DNA of 64,000 nucleotides, taken from positions 21,328-85,327 of the forward strand of contig JAIRVG010000053.1 of NCBI GenBank assembly GCA_031253995.1, given 5' to 3'. The position numbers were made by a program, and so were the translations under genes. How positions within the stretch are numbered: position 1 is the stretch's first letter; each line of letters begins with the position of its first letter. Origin of the DNA: Paucimonas sp. GTDB taxonomy: Bacteria; Pseudomonadota; Gammaproteobacteria; Pseudomonadales; Pseudomonadaceae. Below, one piece after another: positions 1 to 7,765 of this stretch. Below the pieces are notes generated by a model. That model searched no databases and was not told where the DNA came from. It saw only the letters and a program-made list of their open reading frames with translations.

Positions 1-1
1 G

Positions 2-97
2 CCGGGAGAGCGGCGGTTCAAGGAGCGGGCGAAGTCGGACAGGGAAGGGGTGAGCGTGACGGCGGAGGAATGGGAGCAACTGCAATCCCTGGCCTGA
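2..97 (+). CDS. 3' end of an unidentified gene (partial)
   Basis: An open frame enters from the left edge and stops at TGA 95-97, giving a charged, helical-looking C-terminal tail of 31 residues that includes ERRFKERAK and ends EEWEQLQSLA. Its codon use looks like the neighbouring genes, so it is probably a genuine gene end rather than noise. The rest of the gene lies outside the window and I do not recognise the family from this tail. Confidence 0.5.
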   Translation, partial: PGERRFKERAKSDREGVSVTAEEWEQLQSLA

Positions 98-234
98 CAC
101 GGCACCCTGTGGGCTTCTTCGATTCATGCAGTCATGCACAAAACCCTTGCACCAAGGGCATGTTCCTTGGCCGCCACTCCGGGTATCCTCGACACACTTT
201 GTTCGATTGATCCTCTCCCAAGGAGTTGTGCGCT

Positions 235-1428
235 GTGTTCAAACATGTCGATGCCTATGCTGGTGACCCGATCCTGTCCCTGATGGAGACGTTCAAGACC
301 GATCCGCGTAGCAACAAGGTCAACCTGAGCATCGGCCTGTATTACGACGCCGCCGGCGTGGTACCGCAACTGGCCGCCGTGGGCGAGGCCGAGAAGCGCC
401 TGGCCGACAAGCCTCACGAAGCCTCGCTGTACCTGCCGATGGAAGGCCTGGCCGGCTACCGCCAGGCGATCCAGAACCTGCTGTTCGGCGCCGATCATCC
501 GGCCGTCACCGACGGCCGCGTCGCCACCGTGCAAACCGTCGGCGGCTCCGGCGCGCTGAAGGTCGGTGCCGACTTCCTCAAGCGCTACTTCCCTGAGTCC
601 GAGGTCTGGGTCAGCAATCCGACCTGGGACAACCACCGCGCGATCTTCGAAGGCGCCGGCTTCAAGGTGCACACCTACCCGTACTTCGACCCGACCACCC
701 GCGGCGTCGACTTCGACGGCATGCTCGCCAGCCTGAACACCCTGGCGGCCAACAGCATCGTCCTGCTCCATCCGTGCTGCCACAACCCCACCGGCGTCGA
801 CCTGACCCACGCTCAGTGGCAACAGGTGATCGAGGTGGTCAAGGCGCGCAACCTGATCCCGTTCCTCGACATCGCCTACCAGGGCTTCGGCGGCGGCCTG
901 GCGGACGACGCCTTCGCCATTCGCGAAGCGGCCCGTGCCGGCGTGCCGTGCCTGGTCAGCAACTCCTTCTCGAAGATCTTCTCGCTGTACGGCGAGCGGG
1001 TAGGGGGCCTGTCGGTGGTCTGCGACGACGCCGAGACCCAGGCCAGCGTGCTGGGCCAGCTCAAGGCCACCGTGCGCCGCAACTACTCCAGCCCGCCCGC
1101 GTTCGGCGCGCAGTTGGTGGCGACCGTGCTCAACGATGCCGGCCTGAATGCCCAGTGGGCCGAGGAAGTGGAGCAGATGCGCCTGCGTATCCTGGACATG
1201 CGCCAGGGGCTGGTGGATGCACTGGCGGTGCTGCTGCCGGGCCAGGACTTCTCGTTCTTCCTCAGCCAGCGCGGCATGTTCAGCTACACCGGCTTCAGCG
1301 TTGCCCAGGTGCGTCGCCTGCGTGACGAGTTCGGCGTGTACCTGATCGACAGCGGCCGGGTGTGCATGTCGGGCCTGCGTCCGGACAACCTGCAGCAGGT
1401 GGCCGAGGCGTTCGCCGCCGTCCAGTAA
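235..1428 (+). CDS. Aromatic / aspartate-type aminotransferase (class I PLP enzyme)
   Basis: A 397-residue fold-type I aminotransferase that transfers the amino group between aromatic amino acids or aspartate and 2-oxo acids in the cytoplasm. The start is taken as GTG 235, 9 nt after AAGGAG (220-225). A TTG at 226 overlaps the ribosome-binding site too closely. The N-terminus ([12 protein letters not shown]) and [12 protein letters not shown] match the AspC/TyrB group. The PLP lysine is K247 in [17 protein letters not shown]. An asparagine that binds the cofactor is seen in HNPTG, and the substrate-carboxylate arginine is expected in the last 20 residues (SGRVCMSGL). Length matches the family (about 398). 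In Pseudomonas such enzymes serve tyrosine and phenylalanine synthesis or breakdown; the sequence alone does not say which. Confidence 0.92.
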   Translation: MFKHVDAYAGDPILSLMETFKTDPRSNKVNLSIGLYYDAAGVVPQLAAVGEAEKRLADKPHEASLYLPMEGLAGYRQAIQNLLFGADHPAVTDGRVATVQTVGGSGALKVGADFLKRYFPESEVWVSNPTWDNHRAIFEGAGFKVHTYPYFDPTTRGVDFDGMLASLNTLAANSIVLLHPCCHNPTGVDLTHAQWQQVIEVVKARNLIPFLDIAYQGFGGGLADDAFAIREAARAGVPCLVSNSFSKIFSLYGERVGGLSVVCDDAETQASVLGQLKATVRRNYSSPPAFGAQLVATVLNDAGLNAQWAEEVEQMRLRILDMRQGLVDALAVLLPGQDFSFFLSQRGMFSYTGFSVAQVRRLRDEFGVYLIDSGRVCMSGLRPDNLQQVAEAFAAVQ

Positions 1429-1435
1429 GACTCGA

Positions 1436-1466
1436 GGGCCTCATCGCTGGCAAGCCAGCTCCCACA
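1436..1466. repeat. REP element, left side of the IS
   Basis: This is a Pseudomonas REP sequence with the core CGCTGGCAAGCCAGC. It lies 8 bp after the aminotransferase stop and may help end that transcript. An inverted copy occurs on the other side of the insertion element at 2996-3025. Confidence 0.85.
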
Positions 1467-1497
1467 ATGTCCGCATGCACTGAATTAGCAGGGAAGG

Positions 1498-1522
1498 TGG
1501 ACTGCCCCCAAGAAGTTGGACA
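1498..1522 (+). repeat. Left terminal inverted repeat of the IS
   Basis: This 25-bp end begins TGGACTGCCCCC and finishes AAGTTGGACA. It matches the reverse complement of 2904-2928 at 23 of 25 positions. Confidence 0.9.
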
Positions 1523-1545
1523 CCAATCCAACCCTTGGGGGACTC

Positions 1546-2064
1546 ATGAGCAAGTACACCGAGCAGTTCAAGCTCAGCGCCATCACCGCGTATCTAGAAG
1601 GAACCGATGGTTTCCGAAAGGTGGCGCAGCATTTCGGTATCGATTTCAGCCTGCTGAGACGTTGGGTCGCGAGCTTTCGTGCCCACTCTAGCGCCAGCGC
1701 TCTGCCTCGCAGCCAGCGCCACAGCCCTGACTTCAAGCGCAAGGTCGTGCGGTACATGCGCGAGCACCATCTCTCCCTGCGCCAGACGGCAGCGCATTTC
1801 GGCCTGGGCCAGTCCTCTCAAGTAGGCATCTGGGAGCATCAGTACTACAGTGGCGTTGTTGAAGCCCCTGTAGCCACTAAACGAAAGCCTGTCGACGTGA
1901 CCAAGAAAATCAAGCCCGTTAAACCTACCGACCTCGACGATGCGCTCAAGCCACGAGAACAGCTCATGGCAGAGCTTGAGTACCTGCGCATGGAGAACGC
2001 TGTCCTAAAGGAGTTAAAGGCTCTGGAGCAGGAGAAGGAGCGAAGGCAAGCGAAAAAACGCTGA
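1546..2064 (+). CDS. IS3-family transposase OrfA (helix-turn-helix protein)
   Basis: The DNA-binding subunit of the IS, 172 residues from ATG 1546 (MSKYTEQFKLSAITAYLEG). Two helix-turn-helix units of the InsJ type are visible, roughly residues 3-45 (VAQHFGIDFSLLRRWV) and 62-102 (LRQTAAHFGLGQSSQVGIWE). A leucine-rich helix follows at about 143-160 (LEYLRMENAVLKELKAL), the usual dimerisation zipper. The frame ends at TGA 2062-2064, just after an A6 run at 2053-2058. At that run a -1 slip would continue into OrfB and make the OrfAB transposase. Confidence 0.92.
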   Translation: MSKYTEQFKLSAITAYLEGTDGFRKVAQHFGIDFSLLRRWVASFRAHSSASALPRSQRHSPDFKRKVVRYMREHHLSLRQTAAHFGLGQSSQVGIWEHQYYSGVVEAPVATKRKPVDVTKKIKPVKPTDLDDALKPREQLMAELEYLRMENAVLKELKALEQEKERRQAKKR

Positions 2065-2093
2065 TCGTCTGCAAGCTCAAAGACCGATTTCCC

Positions 2094-2900
2094 TTGTCTG
2101 GCCTTCTGGCCATGATCGAGCTGCCGCGTAACACCTTTTACTACCAGGTCCGCCGTCATCAGGAACCAGACAAGGATGCGGCCCTGAGAGAACTGGTGCG
2201 GGAAATTTATCACAAGGAAAAAGGGCTTTATGGATATCGTCGGATAGCGCTGGCTATCAGGAGCAGAGGAGTCGTGGTCAACAAGAAGGTCATTGAGCGC
2301 TTAATGGCGGAGGAAGGCTTGAAGTCGCTTGTGCGTCCCAAAAAGTACCGTTCCTATCGGGGGACGGTTGGCAAGATTGCTCCGAACTTGCTGGAGCGAA
2401 AATTCACCGCGCAGCGCCCCAACCAGAGTTGGGTAACGGATGTGACCGAATTCAAGGTGGGCCAGCATAAGCTCTATCTCTCGCCCGTGATGGACTTGTA
2501 CAACAGCGAGATCGTGGCTTATGAGATTGCTCATCGACCCAGCTATGACCTGGTCGGAAACATGTTGGACAAAGCCCTTGGCTGCTTGGGAGAGAACCCC
2601 AAGCTGGTGCTGCACTCTGACCAGGGGTGGCAATATCAACAGCGCCAATACCGCGAAAAACTCGAAGAACGGGGCGTAAAGCAGAGCATGTCTCGTAAAG
2701 GCAATTGCCTGGATAACGCTGCTATGGAAAGCTTCTTCGGCACGCTCAAGTCTGAGTTTTTCTACTTGAACCGATTTGAGAGCATTGAGGAGTTGAAGGC
2801 AGGTCTGGATGAGTACATTTGGTACTACAACCATGACCGCATCAAGCTAAGACTCGATGGCCTGAGCCCTGTCGATTACAGGGCCCAGGCCGCTAGCTGA
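2094..2900 (+). CDS. IS3-family transposase OrfB (DDE integrase catalytic part)
   Basis: The catalytic half of the transposase. The frame is open back to the A-run at 2053-2058 and lies at -1 relative to OrfA. It is most likely translated as an OrfAB fusion by -1 frameshifting at GAAAAAAC; an independent TTG start at 2094 is the alternative. An HTH_21-like region is at the N-terminus (YGYRRIALAIRSRG). The rve core carries the DDE triad: D in WVTDVTEFK, D in LHSDQGWQY, and E in NAAMESFFGTLKSE. The YYNHDRIKLRLDGLSPVDYR end is typical of IS150 relatives. The frame is full length, with no damage. Confidence 0.92.
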   Translation: MSGLLAMIELPRNTFYYQVRRHQEPDKDAALRELVREIYHKEKGLYGYRRIALAIRSRGVVVNKKVIERLMAEEGLKSLVRPKKYRSYRGTVGKIAPNLLERKFTAQRPNQSWVTDVTEFKVGQHKLYLSPVMDLYNSEIVAYEIAHRPSYDLVGNMLDKALGCLGENPKLVLHSDQGWQYQQRQYREKLEERGVKQSMSRKGNCLDNAAMESFFGTLKSEFFYLNRFESIEELKAGLDEYIWYYNHDRIKLRLDGLSPVDYRAQAAS

Positions 2901-2903
2901 AAC

Positions 2904-2928
2904 TGTCCAACTTTTGGGGGGCAGTCCA
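2904..2928 (-). repeat. Right terminal inverted repeat of the IS
   Basis: The inverted partner of 1498-1522. It directly follows the OrfB stop, so the transposase ends 3 bp before the repeat. A partial REP (CCTGTGGGAGCT, 2930-2941) begins one base beyond it. Confidence 0.88.
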
Positions 2929-2929
2929 T

Positions 2930-3025
2930 CCTGTGGGAGCTCTCATAGAACACCACATAAATCATTGATTTAGCAGGGAGGGTGGCGACTCAGAACCCTG
3001 TGGGAGCTGGCTTGCCAGCGATGCG
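2930..3025. repeat. REP cluster, right side of the IS
   Basis: A half REP (2930-2941) is followed by a spacer and a full REP (2996-3025, core GCTGGCTTGCCAGC). The spacer carries TTTAGCAGGGAGGGTGG, which imperfectly repeats the sequence just left of the IS (AATTAGCAGGGAAGGTGG, ending at 1500). The full REP lies inside the 3' end of the aminopeptidase gene and codes for its last residues. Confidence 0.8.
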
Positions 3026-4096
3026 ATTCAACAGTCGCTGCCGCTCCTGGATCGGCAGCGATCCCACTTCCTCCACCCGCCGATAAAACCGCTCCCAGTC
3101 CCCACCCACCTCGGCAAACAACGCCGCGAACGCCGGCACCCACTGGTCATACAGCCCGAACGGCAACAGCTTGGCATTGTTCATCGGCGAGTAGACCCAA
3201 GCATCGAAACGCCCGACCCCGCTCCATTCACCATCGCGCAGCCGCCGATATTCCCGGCGCATCCGCTCGAACTCCGCCTGCTTCTCCACACGCATCGCCT
3301 CCACCGTCAAAGGCCGCGCATACAACGCCTTGAGCCGCTCCCGTGTCGCCAGCACCAGCGCCACGAACTGTTCGCGCTGCTTGCCGCTCGCCACCGTCTG
3401 CGCCGGCAAGCCACGAAACGCCCGCCACTGCCGGGTGCCTTCCTGCTCGACGAAGGTGGCGAAGGACTCGTTGAATGCCGTGTCGTCCTTCACATAGAAC
3501 CGCTGGTGCGCCAGCTCGTGGAAGATCACCGTGGCCAGGCGCTCGTCGCCCCAGCCCACCATGGAATTGAGGATCGGATCGTCGAACCAGCCCAGGGTCG
3601 AATAGGCCTCGACCCCGCCGATATACACATCCATCCCCTCCAGCTTGCGCACCGCCGCCTCGCCCCGCGCGCCGCCCTGGCTGTAGTAGCCGCGATAGGC
3701 CACGCAGCCGGCGATGGGGAAACAGTGGGTGAGCGGATCGAGGGAAAACTCCGGTGTGGCGAACACATTCCACACCACGTAGGGCCGGCCGATATCGGCA
3801 TACACCCGGTAGCTGCGGTTGTCCGGCAGCTTCAGCTGCTCACTGGCGAACACCCGCGCCCGCTGCGACTGCTCAAGATGACCGCGCAGCGTGGCATCCG
3901 TGGCCGGATCGGCGATCACCTGCGCCACCGGCGTGCGCGCCCGCAGCAGTTGCAACTGGCCTTCGCCGAGCTGGCTGTAATAGCCGAGGCTGCTGCAACC
4001 GTTCAGCAGGCCGAGCAGGAGGACGGGAACAAACACCCTGAAAACGCGGTCGAGTGCCCCGGAGCTTGAGCGCAGCAGAAGAAGAATTCGAATCAT
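2990..4096 (-). CDS. Zinc aminopeptidase-family lipoprotein (PF10023-like)
   Basis: A putative zinc metallopeptidase anchored in the envelope, 368 residues from ATG 4096 (a TTG at 4117 would add 7). The N-terminal hydrophobic stretch ends in a lipobox, LLNGC, with the lipidated cysteine near residue 34. The active-site motif is HELAHQRFYVKDDTAFNESFATF: H, E and H of HExxH, then a downstream glutamate as probable third ligand. Long charged helices follow. The family is widespread in gammaproteobacteria but its substrate is not known to me. The last residues (IAGKPAPTGF) are encoded by a REP element, so the natural C-terminus has probably been altered by REP insertion. It is divergent from the lipoprotein gene at 4162. 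Confidence 0.82.
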   Translation of the reverse strand: MIRILLLLRSSSGALDRVFRVFVPVLLLGLLNGCSSLGYYSQLGEGQLQLLRARTPVAQVIADPATDATLRGHLEQSQRARVFASEQLKLPDNRSYRVYADIGRPYVVWNVFATPEFSLDPLTHCFPIAGCVAYRGYYSQGGARGEAAVRKLEGMDVYIGGVEAYSTLGWFDDPILNSMVGWGDERLATVIFHELAHQRFYVKDDTAFNESFATFVEQEGTRQWRAFRGLPAQTVASGKQREQFVALVLATRERLKALYARPLTVEAMRVEKQAEFERMRREYRRLRDGEWSGVGRFDAWVYSPMNNAKLLPFGLYDQWVPAFAALFAEVGGDWERFYRRVEEVGSLPIQERQRLLNRIAGKPAPTGF

Positions 4097-4161
4097 GCGT
4101 GGGGTGGTCTCGCTCAAGTCCGTTTCGCTTCAAGACTATCCTGCCCGCCCGGAGTTTTGCC

Positions 4162-4575
4162 ATGCGAACGATGCTCGCCGCCAGCACCCTGCTGGCGCTC
4201 GCCGGCTGTGCCGGCCTGCCCGATCCGGACCCGTCCCAGGCCTGGGTCGACCTTGCCCCCGGCCAGGACCAGACCCTGCACGCCGTCGAAGTCGACGAAC
4301 GCGCCTGGGCCGACACCCGCTATTTCCAGGTGCCACCCGGCAACCACCAGCTCACCGTGCGCTACCTGTTCCCGGTCGATCCGAGCAATATCGGCCCGGT
4401 CAGCGAGCCACTGTGGCGCGATTGCCAGCTCAACCTGAAGTTCGCCGACTTCAGCGCCGGCCAGCGCTACCGCCTGGAAACCGGCAGCATCGGCTTCCGT
4501 CCCTGGGCAAAACTCTATGACGAACAGAGCAAGGTGGTGGGCCGTGGCCTGCCGGCTGGCTGCCAGCGCACCTGA
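4162..4575 (+). CDS. Small lipoprotein, paralogue 1 of a tandem pair
   Basis: A 137-residue predicted lipoprotein. The start is ATG 4162, preceded by GGAG at 4151-4154; an upstream in-frame ATG would bury the signal peptide. The signal sequence MRTMLAASTLLALAGC ends in a lipobox with cysteine 16. The mature part has the pattern QAWVDL, RYFQVPPGNHQLTVRY, CQLNLKFADFSAGQRYRLE, which recalls the PEGA-like beta fold of surface-exposed lipoproteins. The next gene shares all of these blocks, so the two arose by duplication. Function unknown. Confidence 0.8.
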   Translation: MRTMLAASTLLALAGCAGLPDPDPSQAWVDLAPGQDQTLHAVEVDERAWADTRYFQVPPGNHQLTVRYLFPVDPSNIGPVSEPLWRDCQLNLKFADFSAGQRYRLETGSIGFRPWAKLYDEQSKVVGRGLPAGCQRT

Positions 4576-4630
4576 TGGCGACTAATGGCGCTATGCTTGG
4601 TCTTTATATCGCCTGCCTGCGGAGACCCTC

Positions 4631-5044
4631 ATGCGCCAGCCAGCGATGTTGCTCGCTTTCAGTACCCTGGGCGCCTGCGCCAGCCCCATGCCCCCGTTCG
4701 ACCAGAAACAGGCCTGGGTCGACTTCTACACCATCACCCCCGGCAAGCTGGTCATGGCCGAAGCCCTCGACGGCAAGCGCCTCACCGACGGTCGCTTCTT
4801 CCAGGTAACGCCTGGCAAGCACGAACTGGTGGTGCGCTTCGACTACGAGTTGCAGAGCGCCGGGGGCTTCAATACCGACCCGACCGAGCGCACCTGCTAC
4901 CTGACGGTAGAGTACGACGGCTTCAAGGCCGGCCAGCGCTATCGCCTGGAAGCCCGGGCCGTGGCCAACCAGCCCAACGCCCGGCTGTACGACGCCGAGC
5001 GCAGGGTGCTGGCCGAAGAGCGGTTGACCCACTGCATCCCGTGA
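4631..5044 (+). CDS. Small lipoprotein, paralogue 2 of a tandem pair
   Basis: A 137-residue protein from ATG 4631, preceded by GGAG. It shares with the upstream gene the blocks QAWVDF, RFFQVTPGKHELVVRF, CYLTVEYDGFKAGQRYRLEA and ARLYD. The signal peptide is short (MRQPAMLLAFSTLGAC) with a lipobox-like LGAC, so it is also probably lipidated. Two further cysteines (TCYL and HCIP) are kept in both copies and could form a disulfide. The genes are 55 bp apart and probably co-transcribed. Function unknown. Confidence 0.78.
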   Translation: MRQPAMLLAFSTLGACASPMPPFDQKQAWVDFYTITPGKLVMAEALDGKRLTDGRFFQVTPGKHELVVRFDYELQSAGGFNTDPTERTCYLTVEYDGFKAGQRYRLEARAVANQPNARLYDAERRVLAEERLTHCIP

Positions 5045-5045
5045 G

Positions 5046-5279
5046 TCAGCGGTCGTTGCGCTGGTAGATGATCTTCTTGGTGCCGCCTTCACAGCTGCCC
5101 ACGACCATGTTCTGGTCGTGGACTTCGCTGTTGGGCACGATTTCCAGGGTGTAGGACGTCACCCCGCGGGCCTGGATCTTGGCTTCGATTTCAGCCTTCA
5201 ATTCCTCGCACGGCTTGGGCGCGGCGAAAGCACTGACGGCGAACGTCGAAGCCAGGACAGCGATTGCAATACGGATCAT
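5046..5279 (-). CDS. Periplasmic DUF1161 protein, copy 1
   Basis: A 77-residue secreted protein. A signal peptide (MIRIAIAVLASTFAVSAFA) is cut after AFA, leaving a small domain with two cysteines, in PCEELKAEIEAKIQARGV and GSCEGGTKKIIY. These blocks define DUF1161, a Pseudomonas periplasmic family of unknown role. It converges on the lipoprotein pair with 1 bp between the stops. A second copy of the family is encoded at 7045-7269. Confidence 0.85.
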   Translation of the reverse strand: MIRIAIAVLASTFAVSAFAAPKPCEELKAEIEAKIQARGVTSYTLEIVPNSEVHDQNMVVGSCEGGTKKIIYQRNDR

Positions 5280-5360
5280 GAGCAGTTTCCTCGTGGCAAG
5301 AGCACTTCAGCCAACAAACGTTGGACCGGAGGAGCATGCCATGGTTCTGCTACCAACCGA

Positions 5361-5786
5361 TCACGACTGCAGCGTGGCGTCCAGGGTGATCGTGGCGTTG
5401 AGCACTTTCGACACTGGGCAACCGGCCTTGGCCTTGTTGGCCAGTTCCTGGAACTGCTGGTCGCTGGCGCCGGGTACCTTGGCCTTGAGGATGAGGTGCA
5501 CGGCAGTGATGGCGAAGCCGTCGGGCTGCTTGTCCAGGGTCACTTCGGCCGTGGTGTCGATGCTGTCGGGCTTGAGGCCGGCCTCACCGAGGATCATCGA
5601 CAGGGCCATGGAGAAACAGCCGGCGTGGGCGGCGCCGATCAGTTCTTCCGGGTTGCTGCCCGGCGTGCCTTCGAAACGGGTGTTGAAGCCATAGGGGATC
5701 TGCTTCAGCGCGCCGCTCTCCGTGGAAATATGGCCCTTGCCATCCTTCAAACCGCCTTCCCAGTGAGCCGATGCTGTCTTTTTCAT
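5361..5786 (-). CDS. osmC: OsmC, osmotically inducible organic hydroperoxide reductase
   Basis: A 141-residue OsmC/Ohr-family peroxidase that reduces organic hydroperoxides in the cytoplasm using a pair of cysteines. The reactive cysteine is in GAAHAGCFSMALS and the resolving one in KAGCPVSKVL. The N-terminal block AHWEGGLKDGKG and PYGFNTRFEG match the OsmC branch rather than Ohr. Length is the usual 140 or so. It sits alone, divergent from the flavin oxidoreductase at 5959, and in related bacteria is induced in stationary phase and by osmotic stress. Confidence 0.93.
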   Translation of the reverse strand: MKKTASAHWEGGLKDGKGHISTESGALKQIPYGFNTRFEGTPGSNPEELIGAAHAGCFSMALSMILGEAGLKPDSIDTTAEVTLDKQPDGFAITAVHLILKAKVPGASDQQFQELANKAKAGCPVSKVLNATITLDATLQS

Positions 5787-5958
5787 GATGCCTCCTCGGG
5801 TTGCCGGCGCGGTGGGCGCCGTTCCTGATTTCAGAGGCCCGGCCTGCGGGCAAGTTCAGCCGGTTTGTCGCCTCGGGCATTGATTCCCCGGCAAGTGCCC
5901 CCACAGAAGCAACATCAGGCTGCCCGTTCTGGCGGCTTCCGTTTGCCCTGGAGAACCC

Positions 5959-6963
5959 ATGAAGCGACTCGCGGACATCAAGATTTCCACCCTCGACCTG
6001 GTGCCGGTGCGCCAGGACGGCGGCCCGGCGCAGGCCCTGCGCAACTCGCTGGACCTGGCGCAACATGCAGAACGCTTCGGTTACCACCGTTTCTGGGTGG
6101 CCGAGCACCACAACATGGACGGCATCGCCAGTTCGGCCACGTCGGTGCTGCTGGGTTACCTGGCGGGCGGCACCTCGACCATCCGCCTCGGCTCGGGCGG
6201 GGTGATGCTGCCCAACCATGCGCCGCTGGTGATCGCCGAGCAGTTCGGCACCCTGGCCAGCCTCTATCCCGGCCGCATCGAACTCGGCCTGGGCCGTGCC
6301 CCCGGTTCCGATCAGATGACCGCCCGCGCCCTGCGCCGCGAGCGTTCCGGCAGTGCCGATGATTTCCCGGACGACGTGCTGGAACTGATGCGCTACCTCG
6401 GCCCGCGCACCCCGGATCAGAAAGTGATCGCCGTGCCGGGGCATGGCACCGAGGTGCCGATCTGGCTGCTGGGTTCCAGCCTGTTCAGTGCCCAGCTGGC
6501 CGGCCAGCTCGGTCTGCCCTATGCCTTCGCCTCGCACTTCGCACCGCGCTTCATGCATGAGGCGATCCGGGTCTATCGCAATCACTTCAAGCCGTCGGCG
6601 GTGCTCGATGCGCCGTATGTGATGCTGGGAGTGCCGATGGTGGTGGCGGAAACGGACGAGAAGGCGGAGTACCTGGCGACCTCGGTTTACCAGCGCATTC
6701 TCGCGCTGATGCGCGGCCAGAGCCTGATGCAGCAGCCGCCGGTGGAGAGCATGAACGGGCTGTGGCTGCCCCATGAGCGCGAGGCGGTGGGCGATTTCCT
6801 CGGCCTGGCGATGATCGGCAGTCCGGCGAAGGTGAAGGCCAAGCTGGAGGTGTTGCTGGAGCAGACCGGAGCGGATGAGCTGATCTTCACCTCGGACCTG
6901 TATGAGCATGCTGATCGGCTGCGGTCGTATGAGTTGATGGCGCAGACCGTGTTGAACAGTTGA
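5959..6963 (+). CDS. LLM-class flavin-dependent oxidoreductase (YhbW/MsnO8-like)
   Basis: A 334-residue luciferase-like monooxygenase homologue that is expected to use reduced FMN supplied by a separate reductase. A (beta/alpha)8 barrel is indicated by the regular pattern. Diagnostic blocks are [19 protein letters not shown] near residue 47, [39 protein letters not shown] near 82-115, and a C-terminal [23 protein letters not shown]. The AEHH and GLGRAPG motifs are typical of the group with unknown physiological substrate. Start ATG 5959 follows a GGAGA box. It is a single-gene unit. Confidence 0.88.
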   Translation: MKRLADIKISTLDLVPVRQDGGPAQALRNSLDLAQHAERFGYHRFWVAEHHNMDGIASSATSVLLGYLAGGTSTIRLGSGGVMLPNHAPLVIAEQFGTLASLYPGRIELGLGRAPGSDQMTARALRRERSGSADDFPDDVLELMRYLGPRTPDQKVIAVPGHGTEVPIWLLGSSLFSAQLAGQLGLPYAFASHFAPRFMHEAIRVYRNHFKPSAVLDAPYVMLGVPMVVAETDEKAEYLATSVYQRILALMRGQSLMQQPPVESMNGLWLPHEREAVGDFLGLAMIGSPAKVKAKLEVLLEQTGADELIFTSDLYEHADRLRSYELMAQTVLNS

Positions 6964-6986
6964 GTTCGGGGACCGCGTTGCGGTCC

Positions 6987-7039
6987 TTCGCGGGCAAGCC
7001 ACTCTCCTACGAAAAAAGCGAAGGGCCGCAGCGCGGCCC
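6987..7039. repeat. REP-like half element and hairpin after the LLM gene
   Basis: A REP-like stretch (TCGCGGGCAAGCCACTCTCC, starting near 6988) is followed by a GC-rich hairpin, GGGCCGCAGCGCGGCCC at about 7023-7039. It lies between the convergent LLM and DUF1161 genes and could end transcription from both sides. Confidence 0.5.
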
Positions 7040-7044
7040 CAGGC

Positions 7045-7269
7045 TCAACCGCGCTTGTAGACGATTTCCTTGGTCCCGCCCTCACACGTCCCCACCACAT
7101 GCCCGCCAGCGGCAGCCCCCTTGTCCACCACCTCCAGCGAATAATGCTGCACACCCTTGGCATCCAGCTTCGCCGCAATCTCGCTCTTCAGCTCTTCACA
7201 CGGCTTGCCGGCCGCAAACGCGCCACCAGCCAGACCCATCAGTGCTACCGCCAGAATCACCTGCTTCAT
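7045..7269 (-). CDS. Periplasmic DUF1161 protein, copy 2
   Basis: A 74-residue secreted protein starting at ATG 7269 with GAGAG just upstream; an upstream TTG at 7308 would place extra residues before the signal peptide. The signal sequence MKQVILAVALMGLAGGAFA is followed by the family blocks KPCEELKSEIAAKLDAKGV and GTCEGGTKEIVYKRG. It is clearly related to 5046-5279, and two invariant cysteines are kept. Function unknown. Confidence 0.87.
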   Translation of the reverse strand: MKQVILAVALMGLAGGAFAAGKPCEELKSEIAAKLDAKGVQHYSLEVVDKGAAAGGHVVGTCEGGTKEIVYKRG

Positions 7270-7298
7270 TGATCGCTCTCCTTGTTGGACCAAAATAG

Positions 7299-7384
7299 GC
7301 AGCTGCAAGCTTCAAGCTGCAAGCGACAAGAAGAAGCAATCCACGACCCCCCGCTTTTCTTGCAGCTTGAAACTTGCAGCTTGC
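7299..7384. repeat. Long inverted repeat (REP-type) between DUF1161 and dodecin genes
   Basis: Two 26-bp arms, 7299-7324 and 7359-7384, are near-perfect reverse complements built from GCAAGCTTCAAGCTGCAAGC-like units. Each arm is itself partly palindromic (AAGCTT centre). The layout is that of a paired REP element of a different sequence class from the GCTGGCAAGCCAGC type. It ends 8 bp before the dodecin stop codon and would act as its terminator. Confidence 0.75.
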
Positions 7385-7391
7385 CGCTGAT

Positions 7392-7607
7392 TCAGCTGTT
7401 GGCGATGCGGAACCCGACTTTCAGGGTTACCTGGAAATGCGCCGCCTTGTTGTCGCGGATATGCCCGCGGGTGTCCACCACCTCGAACCATTCCAGGTGC
7501 TTGATGCTCTTGCCGGCTTCGGCCAGGGCATTGTTGATCGCATCCTCGATGCTGGTGGGGGACGAGCCGACAAGCTCGATCTTCTTGTAGGTGTGATGAT
7601 CGGACAT
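7392..7607 (-). CDS. Dodecin, small flavin-binding protein
   Basis: A 71-residue dodecin, which assembles into a hollow dodecamer that stores or buffers flavins such as FMN or riboflavin in the cytoplasm. The family pattern is complete: [25 protein letters not shown], the flavin-stacking tryptophan in [14 protein letters not shown], and the closing strand [11 protein letters not shown]. Length matches the family (about 70). It starts at ATG 7607 with AAGGAGAA upstream and is a single-gene unit. Confidence 0.94.
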   Translation of the reverse strand: MSDHHTYKKIELVGSSPTSIEDAINNALAEAGKSIKHLEWFEVVDTRGHIRDNKAAHFQVTLKVGFRIANS

Positions 7608-7765
7608 CGCTGTTCTCCTTCTGGAATGTGCGCATTGAGCCTAGCAGCGCCGGGCCGTTTTACCTCTGAGGTCGCCATCGCGCTAAACGTTCGATCGCAC
7701 TGCACTTTCCAGACGGCCCGGAGTCGGAACCTACACACCTCACTCAACCCTGAAGGAGAGTCACC

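Larger units (their letters stand above)
1498..2928 (+). mobile_element. IS3-family (IS150-like) insertion sequence, 1431 bp
   Basis: A complete-looking insertion sequence with two overlapping-frame ORFs and 25-bp terminal inverted repeats (1498-1522 and 2904-2928; 23 of 25 positions match, starting TGGACTGCCCCC). Both ORFs are intact and no internal stop breaks the transposase, so it may be active. No clear 3-4 bp target duplication is visible: the left flank ends AGG and the right flank begins TCC. It sits inside a cluster of REP sequences between the aminotransferase and the aminopeptidase. Its base composition is less GC-rich than the surrounding genes, as expected for a mobile element. 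Confidence 0.93.

Noticed and set aside
124..822. Minus-strand open frame opposite the aminotransferase
   Set aside because: The plus-strand frame has the full aminotransferase family signature; the antisense frame is low-complexity Gly/Ala/Val/Arg.
1495..2931. A target-site duplication for the IS
   Set aside because: The 3 bp left of the element are AGG and the 3 bp right are TCC. These are complementary and not direct repeats, so no duplication is claimed.
5584..7002. A 472-residue open frame opposite the LLM gene and osmC
   Set aside because: It covers two recognised genes in reverse and has no domain-like pattern; it is a shadow of the high GC third position.
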